Shown here in pieces: positions 15,319 through 18,207 of a DNA stretch of 18,207 nucleotides. Under the pieces are notes generated by a model. The model searched no databases. It was not told the DNA's origin and worked only from the letters and a program-made list of their open reading frames with translations. The translations under genes were made by a program, and so were the position numbers. Origin of the DNA: DASSJF01 sp035280345 (GTDB taxonomy: Bacteria; Sysuimicrobiota; Sysuimicrobiia; Sysuimicrobiales; Segetimicrobiaceae); assembly GCA_035280345.1 (NCBI GenBank), contig DATEGA010000016.1, positions 1-18,207 on the forward strand, written 5' to 3'. Position 1 is the stretch's first letter. Each line of letters begins with the position of its first letter.

Positions 15319-16305
15319 CTATTCGAGCGGATGGATGATCACCTTCCCGATCACCTCGCGGTCTTCGAGCAGGCGCTCCCCCTCCGCGGTCTGGGCGAGC
15401 GGCAGCGCCCGGTCGATCACCGGCCGGATCCGGCGGGCTTGTACGGCCTGCAGCAACGCGTCGAGGTCCTGGCGCATCCAGCCGTCCGAGCCGAGGATCG
15501 TCAGCTCCCGCGCCCACACATAGCGCAGGTCGGTGCGAGCCTCGAAACCGGTCGTTGCGCCGCAGGTCAGGAGCCGGCCGCCCTTCCGGAGGGAGCGCAG
15601 GCTCCGGGACCAAGTCTCCCGGCCCGTATAGTCGACGACGACGTCGACGCCGCGCTTGTCGGTGAGGCGCCAGACCTCGCGGTCGAACTCCACCTCGCGG
15701 TAGTTGATGAGATAGTCGGCGCCGAGATCGCGCAGCTTGCCGAGTTTGTCTTCGCGGGCTGCGGCGGCGTATACGGTGCAGCCCGCCATCTTCGCGATCT
15801 GGACGCAGGCGGTGCCGACGCCGCCTGCGGCGCCGAGGATCAGGATCCGCTCGCCGGCGCGCAGGGCGCCGCGTGTGAGCAGCATCCGCCAGGCGGTGCC
15901 GTAGGCGATCGGGAGGGCCGCCGCCTCGTCGAAGGAGATTCCGTCGGGCAGCGGGATGAGGTTCGCGGCGGGTACGAGCGCGTACTCCGCGAGCCCGCCG
16001 GGGGCATCTTCGCCGATCGCGCCTCCCGGCACCGCGGGATCGACCAGAACGCGCCGCCCGACTGCCACGCCCGCGGCCGCCGGCCCTACCGCGTCGACGA
16101 CCCCGGCGATGTCCCCGCCCGAGATAAACGGCAGCGGCGTGTGTTTCCCCGGCATCCCGCGGCGGACGAAGATGTCGAGATGATTGAGCCCGCAGGCGTG
16201 GACGCGGACGACCGCCTGGTCCGGTCCGGGATGCGGTGCCGCGACGTTGGTCTCGAGGCGCAACTGCTCGCGCCCTCCGTGCTCGCGGATCACAATGGCC
16301 CGCAT
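15319..16305 (-). CDS. Zinc-type medium-chain alcohol dehydrogenase / quinone oxidoreductase family
   Basis: A 328-residue MDR-family oxidoreductase. The catalytic domain has VHACGLNHLDIFVRRG at 35-50 (C38, H42, D44) and the NAD(P)-binding motif ILGAAGGVGTACVQIAKMAG at 156-175. Close relatives often carry a Cys-rich structural zinc lobe after GDRVLV. Here that region (86-105) reads as a short Cys-free loop, so the structural zinc is absent. It could reduce or oxidise an alcohol, aldehyde or enoyl compound linked to the CoA ligase that follows. The ATG at 16305 has GGAGG 4 nt upstream and lies 10 bp after the DppC stop. The open frame to 16446 is inside DppC and is rejected. Confidence 0.9.
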   Translation of the reverse strand: MRAIVIREHGGREQLRLETNVAAPHPGPDQAVVRVHACGLNHLDIFVRRGMPGKHTPLPFISGGDIAGVVDAVGPAAAGVAVGRRVLVDPAVPGGAIGEDAPGGLAEYALVPAANLIPLPDGISFDEAAALPIAYGTAWRMLLTRGALRAGERILILGAAGGVGTACVQIAKMAGCTVYAAAAREDKLGKLRDLGADYLINYREVEFDREVWRLTDKRGVDVVVDYTGRETWSRSLRSLRKGGRLLTCGATTGFEARTDLRYVWARELTILGSDGWMRQDLDALLQAVQARRIRPVIDRALPLAQTAEGERLLEDREVIGKVIIHPLE

Positions 16306-16309
16306 CACG

Positions 16310-16314
16310 CCTCC
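16310..16314 (-). promoter_or_regulatory. Shine-Dalgarno GGAGG for the MDR dehydrogenase
   Basis: GGAGG on the minus strand in the 10 bp gap after the DppC stop, 4 nt before the ATG at 16305. It sets the start. Confidence 0.6.
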
Positions 16315-16315
16315 A

Positions 16316-17206
16316 TCACGAGCGCAGATACCGGTGAGGGTCGAGGAGATCCCGGATGCCGTCGCCGATGAAATTGAACCCGACGACGGTGGCAAAGATC
16401 GCCAGCCCTGGAAACGTCGCGATCCACCACTGCGGCAGCAGTTCACGGCCGGCGCTGACCATCGCCCCCCACTCGGGGGCCGGCGGCGTCGCGCCGAGCC
16501 CGAGGAAGCTCAAGCCGGCGGCGGCGACGATCGCCGACCCGAGGTCCACGGCCCCAAACACGACGAGGCCGGGCAGAATGTTGGGCAGGATCGCCCGGCG
16601 GAAGATGCCTCCCACCGTCTGCCCCGCGGCGACGGCCGCCTCAATATATTCCAGATTCCGCACCGCGAGCACTTCGCCGCGGGCGAGACGGGCGTATGGC
16701 GGCCACCAAACCAGAACCATGGCCAGGCCGGCATTGATGAGTCCCGGCCGGAGCGCCACCACGATTGCCATCGCCAGAATAATGGGCGGAAACGCCATGA
16801 CGAGCTCGGTCGCGCGCATCACACCCTCGTCGAGCCATCCCCCGAGATAGCCGGAAAACGCTCCGACCAGCACACCAGCGGCGCCTGCGAGCACGACCAC
16901 ACCAAGCGCAACCGACACAGTGTAGCGGCCCCCGTAGAACACCCGGGTCAACACGTCGCGACCGAGGTCGTCGGTCCCGAAGAAATGCCGGAGAGACGGC
17001 GCCTGGAGCGAGTCTTCCAGATGCTGCTCGTTCGGTCCGTACGGGGAGAGCAGCGGGGCGGCGACGGCGACGCCGACCACGGCCGCCACAACGGCAATGC
17101 CGAGCACGAGTCCAAACCGGCGCCGCCAATGCCGAAGACGCCGCCGTACCTGAGTCCCACCCGAAGACGCGGATTCGCGCAAGTCGACGGCGACGGCGCG
17201 GCTCAT
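16316..17206 (-). CDS. Peptide-type ABC transporter permease, DppC family (second system)
   Basis: A 296-residue permease with a basic N-terminus (RRRLRHWRRRFG) and a first membrane segment at about 31-50. The motif FFGTDDLGRDVLTRV is at 75-89, the EAA loop AAVAAGQTVGGIFRRAILPN at about 190-209, and the C-terminus GDGIRDLLDPHRYLRS. The ATG overlaps the DppB stop as ATGA (17203-17206); an AGGA lies 11 nt upstream. The longer frame to 17479 is antiframe of DppB. It is clearly diverged from the DppC at 6545, so it is a separate importer and not a recent copy. The binding protein and ATPases are not in the window. Confidence 0.94.
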   Translation of the reverse strand: MSRAVAVDLRESASSGGTQVRRRLRHWRRRFGLVLGIAVVAAVVGVAVAAPLLSPYGPNEQHLEDSLQAPSLRHFFGTDDLGRDVLTRVFYGGRYTVSVALGVVVLAGAAGVLVGAFSGYLGGWLDEGVMRATELVMAFPPIILAMAIVVALRPGLINAGLAMVLVWWPPYARLARGEVLAVRNLEYIEAAVAAGQTVGGIFRRAILPNILPGLVVFGAVDLGSAIVAAAGLSFLGLGATPPAPEWGAMVSAGRELLPQWWIATFPGLAIFATVVGFNFIGDGIRDLLDPHRYLRS

Positions 17207-18207
17207 TGATAACGAATCCTCGGATTGACGAGCACATACAGTACATCCACGCACAAGTTGATAAGGACATAGATGACGCCGATCGCCAGGGCAACGCCCA
17301 TCACCGCCGGAAAGTCGAGGCTTCCCGCCGAGGAGAACGCATACCGCCCTAGGCCGGGCCACGAGAAGATGGTCTCTGTCATTACCGTGCCGGACATTAG
17401 TCCGGCGTACAGGGTGCCGCCAATCGTGATGATGGGAACGAGCGCGTTGCGGAAGGCGTGGCGCACCACGACGACCCATCGCGTCAGGCCCTTCGCGCGT
17501 GCCGTGCGCACGTAGTCCTGCGAGAGCGTCGCGAGCATGCTGGTCCGCGTGATGCGAACGACGAACCCCAGGCCCACCGTAGCCAGCACGATCGCCGGCA
17601 GCACAATGTGGGCGGCGGCGTCGGCGAACACCGCGGATTGGCCCCGCAGCAAACTGTCGATCAGGTACATTCCCGTAATGGAGTCGGGAGGGTTCACACC
17701 GGCGGACAACCGTCCCGGCGGCGGCGCCCAGCCAAGGCGGAAGTATACGATCGAGACCAGCAGAATCGCCAGCCAGAACGGCGGCACCGCGACCCCGATC
17801 GTGGACACGGCGCGCACCGTGAAATCGACCGCGGAGTCTCGCAGTACCGCGGCGAGCACGCCGAGCGCCACACCGACGAGCACCGCCGCGATGAGGGCGA
17901 CCGTGGCAAGTTCGACCGTAGCCGGCAGCGACAGAGCGAGCTCCGTGAGAACCGGCCGGCCGGTGGTGATGGAGATGCCGAGGTCACCGCGTAGCAGGTG
18001 ACCGAGATAGACCAGGTACTGCGCCGCGAGGGGCCGGTCGAGGCCCCAGCGATGCCGGAACGCGCCGACGAGGTCAGGACTCAGCGTGGCCCGGTCGCCG
18101 AGGTTGATCAGGACGAGATCCGACGGAAGCAGGTGCGACACGAGGAACGTCACGAGCGTGATGCCGAGGAGCGTGGGCGCCGCGAGGAACAACCGGCGGA
18201 GGAGGTA
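17203..18207 (-). CDS. Peptide-type ABC transporter permease, DppB family, 5' end beyond the window
   Basis: At least 334 residues of a DppB permease. The frame is open to the window edge and reads YLLRRLFLAAPTLLGITLV, the normal start of this family minus a few residues. The true start is therefore just outside, and an internal TTG at 18192 is not it. Marks include LGDRATLSPD, HRWGLDRPLAAQYLVYL, GDLGISITTGRPV, the EAA loop ARAKGLTRWVVVVRHAFRN and the C-terminus YVLVNPRIRYQ. It heads the visible part of the right-hand operon. The order DppB-DppC-dehydrogenase-ligase-thioesterase suggests that the imported compound, or a product of it, is an acid activated with CoA. Confidence 0.94.
   Translation of the reverse strand, partial: YLLRRLFLAAPTLLGITLVTFLVSHLLPSDLVLINLGDRATLSPDLVGAFRHRWGLDRPLAAQYLVYLGHLLRGDLGISITTGRPVLTELALSLPATVELATVALIAAVLVGVALGVLAAVLRDSAVDFTVRAVSTIGVAVPPFWLAILLVSIVYFRLGWAPPPGRLSAGVNPPDSITGMYLIDSLLRGQSAVFADAAAHIVLPAIVLATVGLGFVVRITRTSMLATLSQDYVRTARAKGLTRWVVVVRHAFRNALVPIITIGGTLYAGLMSGTVMTETIFSWPGLGRYAFSSAGSLDFPAVMGVALAIGVIYVLINLCVDVLYVLVNPRIRYQ

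Noticed and set aside
1..18207. Mobile elements, CRISPR arrays, tRNA or rRNA genes
   Set aside because: No transposase, integrase, terminal repeats, regularly spaced repeats or RNA-gene-like segments were seen. Every stretch over about 130 bp is covered by a protein-coding gene.

Overview
The window is about 18.2 kb of very GC-rich bacterial DNA, packed with genes. Shine-Dalgarno motifs (GGAGG or GAGGAGG) precede several genes, neighbours overlap by ATGA or TAGTG, and GTG starts are common. No rRNA, tRNA, IS element, phage gene or CRISPR array is visible. Gene content (many peptide-type ABC transporters, amidohydrolases, CoA ligase, thioesterase) suits a heterotrophic, probably uncultured, soil or sediment bacterium. 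Periplasmic binding proteins with ordinary (non-lipobox) signal peptides hint at a diderm. I cannot fix the phylum from sequence alone.

Layout from the left. The extreme left edge (1-35) probably holds the first codons of a leftward gene with a good ribosome-binding site. An NHL-repeat beta-propeller gene (113-1060, minus) is divergent from a serine-glyoxylate-type class V aminotransferase (1184-2386, plus). The aminotransferase converges on the block to its right so tightly that both stop codons lie in one CTAG (2383-2386).

From 12524 down to 2383 run nine leftward genes with gaps of about 7-35 bp, which look like one operon. In transcription order they are: a 3-hydroxyisobutyrate dehydrogenase/tartronate semialdehyde reductase family enzyme, two tandem paralogous family 5 peptide-type solute-binding proteins, a DppB and a DppC permease (ATGA overlap), an imidazolonepropionase/prolidase-like amidohydrolase, an ACMSD-type amidohydrolase, an NMT1/SsuA-type binding protein, and a PfkB kinase resembling sulfofructose kinase YihV. 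The simplest reading is uptake and breakdown of a small peptide-like or amide-bearing compound. The substrate is unknown.

A VOC-fold protein (12623-13297, plus) is divergent from this operon across a 98 bp region that contains two adjacent hairpins. It converges on a second leftward operon entering from the right edge: DppB (cut by the window end), DppC, a zinc-type medium-chain dehydrogenase, an acyl-CoA ligase and a PaaI-type thioesterase. Neither permease pair has its ATPase genes in the window, and the sulfonate/nitrate-type binding protein has no permease or ATPase here.

The most interesting points are the unusual mix within the long operon, the duplicated binding proteins, the ACMSD-like enzyme without the first metal-binding His, the YihV-like kinase beside a sulfonate-type binding protein, and the structured leader before the VOC gene. 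No clearly new defence or mobile system is visible.
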